DNA from: JAFMPW01 sp041743085
GTDB lineage: Bacteria > Bacteroidota > Bacteroidia > Flavobacteriales > Flavobacteriaceae
Assembly (NCBI GenBank): GCA_041743085.1
Contig: JBGTNL010000081.1
Coordinates: forward strand, 1-64,000
DNA length: 64,000 nucleotides
Direction: 5' to 3'
The notes under the pieces are model-generated. The model searched no databases. It saw nothing but the letters and a program-made list of their open reading frames with translations, and was not told where the DNA came from. The translations under genes and the position numbers were made by a program. This document shows, piece after piece, positions 38,395 to 47,704 of the stretch (position 1 is the first letter of the stretch; every line of letters begins with the position of its first letter).

Positions 38395-39678
38395 CTACCG
38401 TTTTTCCAAGGGGACAAAAGAGCGGCTCTTTTCACCTATGTAGACCTGTCTTGGCCTTCCTATGGGCTCCCCTCTAAGCCGCATTTCGCGCCATTGGGCT
38501 ATCCATCCGGGTAATCTGCCCAAAGCGAACATAACGGTGAACATATCTGTGGGAACATCCAAAGCCCTGTAAATAATGCCCGAATAAAAATCCACATTGG
38601 GGTATAGCTTTCTTTCCACAAAGTACTTGTCTTCCAGTGCTTCTTTCTCCAGACCTTTTGCGATATCCAGTATAGGATCCTCAATCCCAAGGTCGCCCAG
38701 CACGTCATCGGCAGCTTTCTTAATTATTTTAGCGCGGGGGTCAAAGTTTTTATAGACACGGTGTCCAAAGCCCATCAGTCTAAACGGATCTTCTTTGTCT
38801 TTTGCTTTGGCCATATATTTTTTGGTGTCCCCTCCATCCCTGTCTATTGCCTCCAGCATTTCCAATACGGCCTGGTTAGCACCTCCGTGCAAAGGACCCC
38901 ATAAGGCTGAAATTCCGGCAGACAATGAAGCAAACAAGCCTGCATGGGAGGATCCAACGATTCTCACGGTAGAAGTGGAACAGTTTTGCTCATGATCCGC
39001 ATGAAGGATCAATAATTTGTCCAGGGCCTCAATAACGATATCATTTTTGGTATAGGGATCATTTGGCAATCTGAACATCATTTTATGGATGTTCTCAACA
39101 TATCCGAGCGAACTATCGCCATACTCCAAAGGCAAGCCTTTTTTCTTTCTAAGGGTCCACGCCACAAGCACGGGAAACTTAGCCAGAATTCTTACGATGG
39201 CGTAATACATATCCTTTTCTGAAGAAACGTTTACCGAGGAAGGATTAAAGGCGATCAAGGCGCTGGTAAGTGAAGATAATACACCCATAGGATGAGCTGA
39301 TTTTGGGAAGCCATCCAGAATTTTTTTCATTTCTTCGTCCACCCTGGATTCTGCTTTAATATCCTTGTGGAATTTTTGCAGTTGTTCCCCATTCGGTAGT
39401 TCGCCGAAGATGAGCAGATAAGCCACTTCCAGGAAATCTGCCTTCTCCGCCAATTCTTCGATAGAGTAGCCGCGATATCTCAGAATACCCTTTTCTCCGT
39501 CTAAAAAAGTAATAGCACTCTCACAGGAACCGGTGTTCTTGAATCCAGGGTCCAGGGTTATCATCCCGCTTTCCGAACGCAAGGTCTTAATGTCAATGGC
39601 CAATTCATTTTCCGTTCCTTCGACAACCGGAAATTCATAGGTTTTACCATTATATTGGAGTGTTGCTTTGTCAGACAT
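38395..39678 (-). CDS. gltA: Citrate synthase
   Basis: The 427-residue type II enzyme condenses oxaloacetate with acetyl-CoA. Signature segments: GILRYRGYSIEELAE (near 66), the His-containing LHADHEQNCSTSTVR (near 230), GPLHGGANQAVLEML (near 265), FGHRVYKNFDPRA (near 308) and the C-terminal DFYSGIIYRAL. It has a well-placed promoter and appears to be the first gene of an operon with the two amidino-hydrolases. Confidence 0.98.
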   Translation of the reverse strand: MSDKATLQYNGKTYEFPVVEGTENELAIDIKTLRSESGMITLDPGFKNTGSCESAITFLDGEKGILRYRGYSIEELAEKADFLEVAYLLIFGELPNGEQLQKFHKDIKAESRVDEEMKKILDGFPKSAHPMGVLSSLTSALIAFNPSSVNVSSEKDMYYAIVRILAKFPVLVAWTLRKKKGLPLEYGDSSLGYVENIHKMMFRLPNDPYTKNDIVIEALDKLLILHADHEQNCSTSTVRIVGSSHAGLFASLSAGISALWGPLHGGANQAVLEMLEAIDRDGGDTKKYMAKAKDKEDPFRLMGFGHRVYKNFDPRAKIIKKAADDVLGDLGIEDPILDIAKGLEKEALEDKYFVERKLYPNVDFYSGIIYRALDVPTDMFTVMFALGRLPGWIAQWREMRLRGEPIGRPRQVYIGEKSRSFVPLEKR

Positions 39679-39710
39679 AGGTTTGGTTTTCTAAGATTAA
39701 GATCTAATTT

Positions 39711-39741
39711 CAAATCTACAAAAAACGGAGCACCTTAACAA
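39711..39741 (-). promoter_or_regulatory. Probable gltA promoter
   Basis: On the minus strand TTG (39739-39741), 20 bases, then TAGATTTG (39711-39718), matching the Bacteroidetes sigma pattern TTTG-N19..21-TAnnTTTG except for one -33 base. It ends 32 bases before the gltA ATG. Confidence 0.6.
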
Positions 39742-39826
39742 TTCCGTTCTTCCATTTAAAGGATTATTAACAATGGCCGGAAAATACCGTAAAGCGCTGC
39801 CTGAATGTTGACGTTGGGCATGCTGA

Positions 39827-41368
39827 TCAGTTAGTAATGGCGTAGAGCGATTTGTAATACTCATCTACCGATTTCCCCCAGGTAAAACGCATTTCTTTGG
39901 CATTGGATTGAATGGCCTTCCAGGTTGGTTGATCATTTTTATAGACTTTCAATGCCTCATCGAATACCTTGATCATATTTTTTATCTTTCCCTCATACGT
40001 CTTCCCGTCAAAACTGAATCCTGTCCTCATATGTTCAACGGTGTCCTTCAGCCCGCCCGTATTATGAACCAAACAGGGATTACCGTTGCGCATGGCCAGC
40101 ATTTGACTAATCCCACATGGTTCAAAAAGGCTGGGCATAAAATAAAGGTCCGCTTCCAAATAGATAGAATCTATCAGATCCTCTGACTGGCCGTTGGTAA
40201 AAATGAAATTTTTGTGGTCATAACTCAATTGGCGGAAAAGTTCCTCATAATCAGGGGCCCCCGTACCTAAAAGCATAAAAATGCCATCAACCTTCTTTAG
40301 TTTTTTCAATATTTCCACAAAGGCTTCCGGCGAGCGTTTAAAAAAGTAAAACTTCTGTTCGGTTAGCCTGGCCACACTCGCCGCAATAAACTTAGGTCTG
40401 TCCGTAACGTATTCCATCACTTTCTCACCGGTATGCGCCAAAAAATCCGCCTTGTATTTCTTAGATTCTTCCTGCAACCATCGGAAAAGGGCTTTGACGG
40501 TATTTCTGTAGAGCAAACCTTTTTCCGCAACCCTTATATTCTTATAGTTCGACCCGTTGAGGATCCCGAATAATCTGCCTTCATTGTCTGCTTGTTGTAA
40601 ATCCATTTCCAGACCTTCGCCTCCTATGAATTCCGGAGGCCTGCTTGGTTTAAGAACATCCTCCTTGTAAGAAGGGGAGACGGTTTGTACCGCATCTGCC
40701 AGGCGAATTCCAACAGCCATAAGATTAATACAATCCTGATATCTGTAATCCATCAGTTTCCTGGTGTCAAAGGAAACGTTCGGGAACCAGTTGGTAAGGG
40801 ACGAGTAATTACCCGTAAATGGACGGATGCCCTGGATGGCCAGATTGTGAATGGTATAGACAAATCGCATTTTCTTCAATGCCTTGTATTCCGGATGAAA
40901 TTCCTTTAAAAACAATAACAGGCTCGAATGCCAATCGTGCATATGAACAACATCCAGCTTTCCAAAAGCTCCTTTTTTAATAGCCTCTGCCACGGCGGTA
41001 CAAAAAATCGTAAATTTTATATTATCCGTGTAAAAAGGTTCTTCCGGGTCATCGTGATAGATATGACCTATTTGTCCGGCCTTAATTTCCGGATGATGAA
41101 TTACATAGTGATGAACATTATTAAATTCCTTTTTGGGGATTACCTCATACAGTTCGGCCTTATACAAAGTTCCTCTTAACCGCAAATTCAGCGTTGTCTT
41201 AAGTGTTCCACCCTGGTGCAATCTGGAATAGGAAGGAACCACTATATGAACTTTATCTCCCCGTTCGGAGATCTGTCTTGGCACATCTCGAACCACATCG
41301 CCCATTCCCCCCGCTTTGCACCTGGCAATTGCGTCGTTTTCCGCTGCAACAAAAAGAAAGTTGTTCAT
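39827..41368 (-). CDS. glgA: Glycogen/starch synthase, GT5 family (513 aa)
   Basis: ATG 41368 gives MNNFLFVAAEN, the usual GT5 beginning. An earlier frame adds 30 unusual residues. The ADP-glucose site is seen as KAGGMGDVVRDVPR (a variant of KxGGLxDV), HMHDWHS (near 144) and the C-terminal domain motifs FEPCGISQMLAMRNG and GGLKDTVEH. It elongates alpha-1,4-glucan from ADP-glucose in glycogen storage. No other glycogen gene is adjacent. It is separated from eno by a strong terminator, so it has its own transcript. Confidence 0.93.
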   Translation of the reverse strand: MNNFLFVAAENDAIARCKAGGMGDVVRDVPRQISERGDKVHIVVPSYSRLHQGGTLKTTLNLRLRGTLYKAELYEVIPKKEFNNVHHYVIHHPEIKAGQIGHIYHDDPEEPFYTDNIKFTIFCTAVAEAIKKGAFGKLDVVHMHDWHSSLLLFLKEFHPEYKALKKMRFVYTIHNLAIQGIRPFTGNYSSLTNWFPNVSFDTRKLMDYRYQDCINLMAVGIRLADAVQTVSPSYKEDVLKPSRPPEFIGGEGLEMDLQQADNEGRLFGILNGSNYKNIRVAEKGLLYRNTVKALFRWLQEESKKYKADFLAHTGEKVMEYVTDRPKFIAASVARLTEQKFYFFKRSPEAFVEILKKLKKVDGIFMLLGTGAPDYEELFRQLSYDHKNFIFTNGQSEDLIDSIYLEADLYFMPSLFEPCGISQMLAMRNGNPCLVHNTGGLKDTVEHMRTGFSFDGKTYEGKIKNMIKVFDEALKVYKNDQPTWKAIQSNAKEMRFTWGKSVDEYYKSLYAITN

Positions 41369-41422
41369 ATAATCCGGTTGTATAAGTATCCTAAAAAGAT
41401 AGGCAAAGTTTAGCCGTGAGGC

Positions 41423-41455
41423 AAAAAAAAGACCCTTCATGAAAAGTGAAAGGTC
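41423..41455 (-). terminator. Terminator downstream of eno
   Basis: On the minus strand GACCTTTC, a 9 base loop and GAAGGGTC form an 8 base-pair stem with one G-U, followed by eight T. It lies 22 bases after the eno stop. Confidence 0.85.
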
Positions 41456-41476
41456 CAATGCCTATTCTTTCCTTAT

Positions 41477-42769
41477 TTATTGTTTTATTTTAAAGGCATG
41501 TTTGCCGGGATAATAGGCTGTATTTCCCAATTCCTCTTCAATGCGAAGCAATTGGTTATATTTCGCCATTCGATCGCTCCTGGAAGCAGAACCGGTCTTT
41601 ATCTGCCCGGTATTCAGGGCTACCGCAAGATCGGCAATGGTATTATCCTCGGTCTCCCCGGAACGGTGGGACATTACAGAAGTATATCCGGCATTCTTTG
41701 CCATATTTACAGCTGCAATAGTTTCCGTAAGGGTTCCAATTTGGTTAACTTTTATCAGAATGGAATTGGCGATACCCATGGAGATACCTTTGGAAAGCCT
41801 TTCTACATTGGTCACAAAAAGATCGTCTCCTACCAATTGCACCTTACCCCCAACCTTATCCGTAAGTGCTTTCCAGCCGGCCCAGTCGTTTTCATCCATA
41901 CCGTCTTCTATTGAAATGATGGGGTAGTTGGCACACAGATCGGCCAAATATTGTGCCTGCTCTTCGGACGTCCGAACCGCGCCCTTGTCGCCTTCAAACT
42001 TGGTATAATCATACTTACCATCCACATAGAATTCTGCAGCGGCACAATCTAATGCTATCATAACGTCATCTCCCAAGGAATATCCCGCTTTTTCAACTGC
42101 CTCTTCAATGGTATCCAAAGCGTCCTCTGTTCCATCCAGGGTGGGCGCAAAACCACCCTCATCGCCTACGGCAGTGCTGAGTTTTCTGTCGTGCAACACC
42201 TTTTTCAGGTTATGGAAGATCTCTGTTCCCATCTGCATGGCATGACTAAAATTTTTCGCCTTAACAGGCATTACCATAAATTCCTGAAAGGCAATAGGTG
42301 CATCTGAATGAGAACCTCCATTAATGATATTCATCATTGGTACGGGAAGTGTATTTGCCGAAACCCCGCCTACATACCTGTATAATGACATGCCCATTTC
42401 ATTGGCAGCCGCTTTCGCCACGGCAAGAGAAACCCCTAAAATAGCGTTAGCACCCAATTTTGATTTATTTGGGGTACCATCCAGATCTATCATGGTCTGG
42501 TCTACCAGATTCTGTTCAAAAACCAACATTCCCCTAATCTCTTCGGCAATGGTGGTATTTACATTTTTAACTGCCTCACTCACTCCCTTCCCCATAAAGG
42601 CGTCCCCACCATCCCGGAGTTCCACAGCTTCATGCTCTCCTGTTGATGCCCCGGAAGGTACTGCAGCCCTTCCCATGACCCCATTTTCCGTAACAACATC
42701 TACCTCCACGGTTGGGTTACCCCTCGAATCAAATATTTGTCTTGCATGTACGTCTATGATAATACTCAT
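41477..42769 (-). CDS. eno: Enolase
   Basis: The 430-residue glycolytic enzyme converts 2-phosphoglycerate to phosphoenolpyruvate. ATG 42769 gives MSIIIDVHARQIFDSRGNPT; the longer frame uses TTG. The active-site lid SGASTGEHEAVE, the metal ligands in ALDCAAAEF, SIEDGMDEND and QLVGDDLFVTN, and the catalytic Lys in NSILIKVNQIGT and SHRSGETED are all present. It probably forms a two-gene unit with carA, 58 bases upstream. Confidence 0.98.
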   Translation of the reverse strand: MSIIIDVHARQIFDSRGNPTVEVDVVTENGVMGRAAVPSGASTGEHEAVELRDGGDAFMGKGVSEAVKNVNTTIAEEIRGMLVFEQNLVDQTMIDLDGTPNKSKLGANAILGVSLAVAKAAANEMGMSLYRYVGGVSANTLPVPMMNIINGGSHSDAPIAFQEFMVMPVKAKNFSHAMQMGTEIFHNLKKVLHDRKLSTAVGDEGGFAPTLDGTEDALDTIEEAVEKAGYSLGDDVMIALDCAAAEFYVDGKYDYTKFEGDKGAVRTSEEQAQYLADLCANYPIISIEDGMDENDWAGWKALTDKVGGKVQLVGDDLFVTNVERLSKGISMGIANSILIKVNQIGTLTETIAAVNMAKNAGYTSVMSHRSGETEDNTIADLAVALNTGQIKTGSASRSDRMAKYNQLLRIEEELGNTAYYPGKHAFKIKQ

Positions 42770-42827
42770 TAGTTTTGTTTTTATATTGAGACAGGGCAAT
42801 ACCCTGCCTTTACTTTTGGTTGATACT

Positions 42828-43955
42828 TTAGATAACAGTTGGATTAGTAATAGTTGTGCCGATCATTTCAAAGAATTGATCAAAGAGATAACCGGCATCG
42901 TGCGGTCCCGGACTGGCTTCAGGATGATACTGTACAGAGAACACATTTTTATCCTTCATCCTGATACCTGCAACAGTCCTGTCATTTAAATGAACATGGG
43001 TGATTTTCAGATCGGGATGCGCTTCGGTTTCTTCCCTGTCAATTGCAAAGCCATGATTCTGGGAGGTAATTTCACCCTTCCCGGTCTCAAGATTCAAAAT
43101 GGGGTGGTTTATACCCCGGTGACCATTAAACATTTTATATGTAGATACCCCATTTGCCAGAGCGATGATCTGATGGCCAAGGCAAATGCCAAAAAGAGGT
43201 TTGTCTCCAGAAATTATTTTTTTTGTAGCAGCAATGGCATCTTTCAGCGGCTCGGGATCCCCTGGCCCGTTAGAAATGAAATAACCATCGGGTTGCCAGT
43301 CATTCATTTCTTCAAAAGTGGCATTGTATGGAAACACCTTAATATATGCATCTCTTTTAGCCAGATTGCGCAGAATATTCCTTTTAATCCCAATATCCAG
43401 AGCAGCTATCCTGTATTGTGCGTTCTCATCCCCATAAAAATAGGATTCGGTTGTGGAGACCTTTGAGGACAATTCCAGCCCTACCATACTTGGGACTTCC
43501 GCAAGCGACGCCTTTAAACTTTCAATATTGTCTACCCCCGTGGAAATAACGGCATTCATGGCCCCATGATCCCTGATATAGCTCACCAAAGCCCTGGTAT
43601 CCACATCTGATATGGTAAAGAGATTGCTCTTATCCAAAAATTCCAAAAGGCTCGAATCAGCATTGGGCCTTGAATAATTATAACTGAAATTCTTGCAAAT
43701 GAGACCTGCTATCTTAACCGAATCGGACTCGGTTTCCTCGATGTTGGCGCCATAATTTCCAATATGGGCATTGGTAGTGACCATGAGTTGCCCGAAATAG
43801 GATGGATCTGTAAATATCTCCTGATAACCGGTCATTCCCGTATTAAAGCATACCTCACCATAGGCTGTTCCTTCTTTATTGCCTACGGCTTTACCATAAA
43901 AAATAGTACCGTCTGCCAACAATAAAAGCGCTTTCCTCCTGACTTGATATTTCAC
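42828..43955 (-). CDS. carA: Carbamoyl-phosphate synthase small (glutaminase) chain
   Basis: The 375-residue subunit supplies ammonia from glutamine for carbamoyl phosphate (arginine and pyrimidine synthesis). The class I amidotransferase domain shows FGICLGHQI with the nucleophile Cys (near 250) and HPEAS near the C-terminus. The start is GTG 43955, which gives the standard KYQVRRKALLLLADGTIF; a nearby ATG is out of frame. carB is not in the window, so the subunit pair is split here. A possible -7 box lies at 44029-44036. Confidence 0.96.
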   Translation of the reverse strand: MKYQVRRKALLLLADGTIFYGKAVGNKEGTAYGEVCFNTGMTGYQEIFTDPSYFGQLMVTTNAHIGNYGANIEETESDSVKIAGLICKNFSYNYSRPNADSSLLEFLDKSNLFTISDVDTRALVSYIRDHGAMNAVISTGVDNIESLKASLAEVPSMVGLELSSKVSTTESYFYGDENAQYRIAALDIGIKRNILRNLAKRDAYIKVFPYNATFEEMNDWQPDGYFISNGPGDPEPLKDAIAATKKIISGDKPLFGICLGHQIIALANGVSTYKMFNGHRGINHPILNLETGKGEITSQNHGFAIDREETEAHPDLKITHVHLNDRTVAGIRMKDKNVFSVQYHPEASPGPHDAGYLFDQFFEMIGTTITNPTVI

Positions 43956-44028
43956 TCGATTTCATATTTTAAATTAATACTTAGTGTTAAATTCTTCCGA
44001 ATTCCTTGTAGACTCACCTATTGTTGAA

Positions 44029-44036
44029 CAAAGATA
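44029..44036 (-). promoter_or_regulatory. Candidate -7 box for carA-eno
   Basis: TATCTTTG on the minus strand, matching TAnnTTTG, 73 bases before the GTG start. A convincing -33 element was not seen. Confidence 0.4.
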
Positions 44037-44253
44037 AAATACAAAGACGATTGTAAACCATCAACAAGTGGATTATTTGTAAATTTTCTTTATCGGTATT
44101 ATAGGGACGGGAACAATTAACATTAAGGAATACCCCTATGATCACCCTGTCCCAAAGTAATGCACATTTCGGAAGGATTAAATTATTCGGAAATGTTCGT
44201 AAAATACTGAAACCAAAAAGGTGAATAATAGAACCCGATAACCTCAAGGGCTA

Positions 44254-44283
44254 TAAAAAAATACCCCGCCGAGGGGCGGGGTA
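44254..44283 (-). terminator. Strong terminator ending the ribosomal super-operon
   Basis: On the minus strand TACCCCGCC, loop CCTC and GGCGGGGTA make a 9 base-pair G/C-rich stem followed by seven T. It lies 12 bases after the rplQ stop and separates the alpha cluster from carA. Confidence 0.93.
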
Positions 44284-44295
44284 GGTTTAATTATT

Positions 44296-44838
44296 TTATT
44301 CTTCCGAATCATCATCTGCTTCGGGTTCAACGACAGCTTTGCTGTTATCTTCCGCCTTTGTTTCGGTAACGGTTACCGGTGGCACATCCGTTTTCTTGGC
44401 CCCGCCTCGCCTGCTCCTTCTGGTGGTCTTTTTCTTCGCCTTATCGGCATTGTACAACTCGTTGAAATCTACCAGTTCTATCATTGCCATATCGGCATTG
44501 TCCCCAAGCCTGTTTCCCAGTTTAATGATTCTTGTATATCCCCCCGCTCTGTCCCCTACCTTCTCCGAAACACTCCCGAACAATTCCGTAACCGCATATT
44601 TATCTCTTAGATTCTTAAAAACAATACGTCTGTTGTGTGTGCCTTTTTCAGCGCTCTGGTTATTTTCTGCCTTCGACTTGGTGATCAAAGGTTCTATGAA
44701 AACCTTTAAGGCTTTGGCCTTGGCAACCGTAGTGTTTATTCGTTTATGTTCTATAAGTGAACACGCCATATTGGCCAGCATTGCCCTTCTGTGGGCAGTT
44801 TTTCTACTTAAATGATTAACTTTCTTACCGTGTCTCAT
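44296..44838 (-). CDS. rplQ: 50S ribosomal protein L17
   Basis: The 110-residue core (MRHGKKVNHLSRKTAHRRAM, then NRLGDNADMAMIELVDFN) is followed by a charged tail of about 60 residues, Lys/Arg-rich then Asp/Glu-rich, giving 180 residues. That is longer than the roughly 127 of E. coli L17, a common Bacteroidetes trait. It is the last gene of the alpha cluster. Confidence 0.97.
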   Translation of the reverse strand: MRHGKKVNHLSRKTAHRRAMLANMACSLIEHKRINTTVAKAKALKVFIEPLITKSKAENNQSAEKGTHNRRIVFKNLRDKYAVTELFGSVSEKVGDRAGGYTRIIKLGNRLGDNADMAMIELVDFNELYNADKAKKKTTRRSRRGGAKKTDVPPVTVTETKAEDNSKAVVEPEADDDSEE

Positions 44839-44950
44839 CGTTCTTTACTATTTTCTTGACCTCACCCGGGACTACTTTTCGTAATCTCCATCTCTACATA
44901 GGAGAGGTAAAATAAGGTAACTCCTGAAATGCTTACAGGGTATATTATTG

Positions 44951-45943
44951 TTAATCCTTATCTAATTTATATTTGGACAGGTCCATTCCAAAATTAAGGC
45001 CTTTGTTGATAACCAATTCTTCCAATTCGGTCAGTGATTTTTTACCGAAGTTCCTGAACTTCATCAAATCGTTCTTATTAAACGATACCAAATCACCCAA
45101 TGTATCCACCTCTGCGGCTTTCAAACAATTCAATGCCCTTACGGACAAGTCCATATCAACCAATTTCGTCTTCAGCAACTGACGCATGTGTAGCGACTCT
45201 TCGTCATAGGTTTCGGTCTGTGCAATTTCATCGGCTTCCAGCGTAATCCGTTCATCGGAGAATAGCATAAAGTGATGAATCAATACCTTGGCAGCCTCTG
45301 TCAAAGCATTTTTCGGATGTGTGGAACCATCCGTAACAATTTCGAAAACCAATTTTTCATAATCCGTCTTCTGCTCTACACGGAAGTTCTCAATACTGTA
45401 TTTTACGTTTTTTACCGGGGTAAAAATAGAATCTACCGCGATACTGCCCAAAGGCGCATTGGATTTCTTATTTTCCTCCGCAGGAACATATCCCCTTCCC
45501 TTTTCAATGATCACTTCCATATTGATACTCACCTTGGGATCCATATTGCAGACAACCAAATCAGGGTTTAAGATCTGGTATCCGGATATGAATTTCTGAA
45601 AGTCCCCCGCAGTAAGTTGCTCTTTACCACTTACGGATATGGAAACCGTTTCCTCATTTACATCATCGATCTGCCTTTTAAAGCGCACTTGCTTCAGGTT
45701 AAGAATAATCTCCGTAACATCTTCCACAACACCTTCGATCACTGAAAACTCGTGTTCTACCTTATCAATTCTAACAGAAGTGATTGCAAATCCCTCCAGG
45801 GATGACAGCAATACTCTTCTTAATGCGTTACCAACAGTCAATCCATAACCAGGTTCCAAAGGGCGAAATTCGAATTTCCCTTCGAAATCTGAGGAATCAA
45901 TCATTATAACTTTATCGGGTTTCTGAAAATTAAATAATGCCAT
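44951..45943 (-). CDS. rpoA: RNA polymerase alpha subunit
   Basis: The 330-residue subunit has the N-terminal assembly domain (EPGYGLTVGNALRRVLLSSL near 31-50) and the C-terminal helix-hairpin-helix domain (LNCLKAAEVDTLGDL and LMKFRNFGKKSLTELEELV near 269-310), which contacts UP elements and activators. Order rpsD-rpoA-rplQ is standard. A 112 base gap precedes rplQ and contains no clear signal. Confidence 0.99.
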   Translation of the reverse strand: MALFNFQKPDKVIMIDSSDFEGKFEFRPLEPGYGLTVGNALRRVLLSSLEGFAITSVRIDKVEHEFSVIEGVVEDVTEIILNLKQVRFKRQIDDVNEETVSISVSGKEQLTAGDFQKFISGYQILNPDLVVCNMDPKVSINMEVIIEKGRGYVPAEENKKSNAPLGSIAVDSIFTPVKNVKYSIENFRVEQKTDYEKLVFEIVTDGSTHPKNALTEAAKVLIHHFMLFSDERITLEADEIAQTETYDEESLHMRQLLKTKLVDMDLSVRALNCLKAAEVDTLGDLVSFNKNDLMKFRNFGKKSLTELEELVINKGLNFGMDLSKYKLDKD

Positions 45944-45962
45944 AGTCTGGATCTGTGTTGAT

Positions 45963-46568
45963 TTATTTAGAGTATAACTCGACGATTAATTGTTCTTTAA
46001 TATTTTCCGGGATCTGAATTCTTTCAGGAACAGCGACAAAGGTCCCCTCTTTCTTTTCGGAATTCCAGGTAAGCCATTCATAAATACTGCTGTTAGCGCT
46101 TAATGCATCCTCTATGGTCTGCAGGGATTTTGATTTTTCCCTGACGCCAACTACGTCCCCGGCTTTAAGGCTGTAAGAAGGTATGTTGATCACTTCCCCA
46201 TTGATAGTAATGTGCCTGTGCGATACCAATTGCCTGGCTCCCCTTCTGGAACTGGACAATCCCATTCTGTAGACCACATTGTCTAACCTGCGCTCACATA
46301 ACTGAAGCAGTATCTCACCCGTAACACCTTCCTTGCGTTTGGCACTGGCAAAAAGATTTCTGAATTGCTTTTCCAATATCCCGTAAGTGTATTTGGCTTT
46401 CTGCTTCTCCATGAGCTGGATGGCATATTCTGATTTTTTACCCCGGCGCCGGTTGTTGCCGTGTTGTCCGGGGGGATAGCTTTTTTTCTCGAAGGACTTG
46501 TCGTCTCCGAAAATTGTCTCGCCAAATTTACGGGCGATCTTAGTTTTAGGTCCTGTATATCTTGCCAT
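45963..46568 (-). CDS. rpsD: 30S ribosomal protein S4
   Basis: 201 residues starting MARYTGPKTKIARKFGE. The S4 RNA-binding domain shows RRLDNVVYRMGLSSSRRGARQ and SHRHITINGEVI (about 92-127). It nucleates 16S assembly at the five-way junction of the 5' domain. It lies 19 bases upstream of rpoA. Confidence 0.98.
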   Translation of the reverse strand: MARYTGPKTKIARKFGETIFGDDKSFEKKSYPPGQHGNNRRRGKKSEYAIQLMEKQKAKYTYGILEKQFRNLFASAKRKEGVTGEILLQLCERRLDNVVYRMGLSSSRRGARQLVSHRHITINGEVINIPSYSLKAGDVVGVREKSKSLQTIEDALSANSSIYEWLTWNSEKKEGTFVAVPERIQIPENIKEQLIVELYSK

Positions 46569-46647
46569 TTTCTAGTGATTCGGAAATGTGATTATGAATT
46601 AAGGCTTATCCTTCGATAATCGTAACTACATTTCCAGTGAAATTTCC

Positions 46648-46667
46648 ACCTGTCTGCCGTGGGTCTG
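46648..46667. repeat. Dispersed palindromic repeat, copy 3 (degenerate)
   Basis: ACCTGTCTGCCGTGGGTCTG in the rpsD-rpsK gap resembles the left arm and centre of the perfect palindrome at 53110, with several changes. It sits just downstream of the rpsK stop. Confidence 0.4.
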
Positions 46668-46675
46668 ATTATTAA

Positions 46676-47068
46676 TTATACTCTTCTTCTTTTTGGCGGT
46701 CTGCACCCGTTGTGGGGCAAAGGGGTAACATCTATGATTTCCGCAACCTCTATACCCGAGTTATGGACGGCCCGAATTGCCGATTCCCTACCGTTACCGG
46801 GTCCTTTAACATATACTTTTACTTTTCTCAGGCCGGCTTCATGAGCGGTTTTTGCACATTCTTCCGCAGCGATCTGAGCAGCGTACGGTGTATTCTTTTT
46901 AGAACCGCGGAACCCCATTTTCCCTGCGGAGGACCACGAAATAACGTCCCCTTTTTTATTTGTCAAAGAAATGATAATGTTATTAAACGAAGCCGTTATA
47001 TGGGCCTCCCCAACTGATTCTACAATAACTTTACGCTTCTTTGCCGCTTTTGCACCTGTTTTTGCCAT
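46676..47068 (-). CDS. rpsK: 30S ribosomal protein S11
   Basis: 130 residues from ATG 47068 (MAKTGAKAAKKRKV). Typical S11 stretches: GEAHITASFNNIIISLTN, VYVKGPGNGRESAIRAV and DVTPLPHNGCRPPKRRRV at the C-terminus. It forms part of the mRNA exit channel platform. Confidence 0.98.
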   Translation of the reverse strand: MAKTGAKAAKKRKVIVESVGEAHITASFNNIIISLTNKKGDVISWSSAGKMGFRGSKKNTPYAAQIAAEECAKTAHEAGLRKVKVYVKGPGNGRESAIRAVHNSGIEVAEIIDVTPLPHNGCRPPKRRRV

Positions 47069-47143
47069 TTTAAATAATGTTGAGATAGTAGCAGTGAGCA
47101 ATCAGACGAATTCTAAAATCGCATCGCTAACTACTAATATCTG

Positions 47144-47518
47144 TTATTTGGTTGCTTTTTTCTTATTAGCAACGGTTTTTCTCTTTCCCTTTCTTGTCCT
47201 GGAATTGTTCTTGGTCCTTTGTCCCCTCAATGGAAGTCCGGATCTGTGACGAACGCCTCGGTAACATCCGATATCCATAAGGCGTTTAATGTTCAATTGT
47301 GTATCTGAACGAAGTTCACCTTCGATTTTATAGCCCGAAACCGCATCCCGGATACGGCCTATTTCATCGTCTGTCCAATCAGATACCTTGGTATCCTCAC
47401 TAACATTGGCCTTCTCTAATATTTCCAAAGCCCTGTTCTTGCCTATACCGAAAATATAGGTAAGCGCAATGACTCCTCTCTTTTGTTTTGGTATATCTAC
47501 ACCTGCAATTCTTGCCAT
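47144..47518 (-). CDS. rpsM: 30S ribosomal protein S13
   Basis: 124 residues beginning MARIAGVDIPKQKRGVIALT, with helix-two-turn-helix region YIFGIGKNRALEIL and the basic tail GLPLRGQRTKNNSRTRKGKR. It contacts tRNA and the 50S subunit in intersubunit bridges. It starts three bases after the rpmJ stop. Confidence 0.98.
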   Translation of the reverse strand: MARIAGVDIPKQKRGVIALTYIFGIGKNRALEILEKANVSEDTKVSDWTDDEIGRIRDAVSGYKIEGELRSDTQLNIKRLMDIGCYRGVRHRSGLPLRGQRTKNNSRTRKGKRKTVANKKKATK

Positions 47519-47520
47519 AA

Positions 47521-47637
47521 TTACCCTTGTCTTTGTTTAAATCTAGGATTCTTCTTATTAATTACGTACAACCTGCCCTTTCTTCGTACAATCTTGCACT
47601 CGGCACTTCTCTTCTTTATGGATGCTCTTACTTTCAC
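47521..47637 (-). CDS. rpmJ: 50S ribosomal protein L36
   Basis: A 38-residue gene, GTG 47637 to TAA 47521-47523, reading VKVRASIKKRSAECKIVRRK, then KGRLYVINKKNPRFKQRQG. It has only one Cys (Cys14 of the classic zinc set, with the second pair lost), so this is the zinc-free form. The order infA-rpmJ-rpsM is canonical. Confidence 0.95.
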   Translation of the reverse strand: MKVRASIKKRSAECKIVRRKGRLYVINKKNPRFKQRQG

Positions 47638-47704
47638 TTTCTTTACTTTATTAAGTCTGGTCTCGAGACTCTAGTTTCTATGTTGAAAATTCAACTCTAT
47701 TTGA

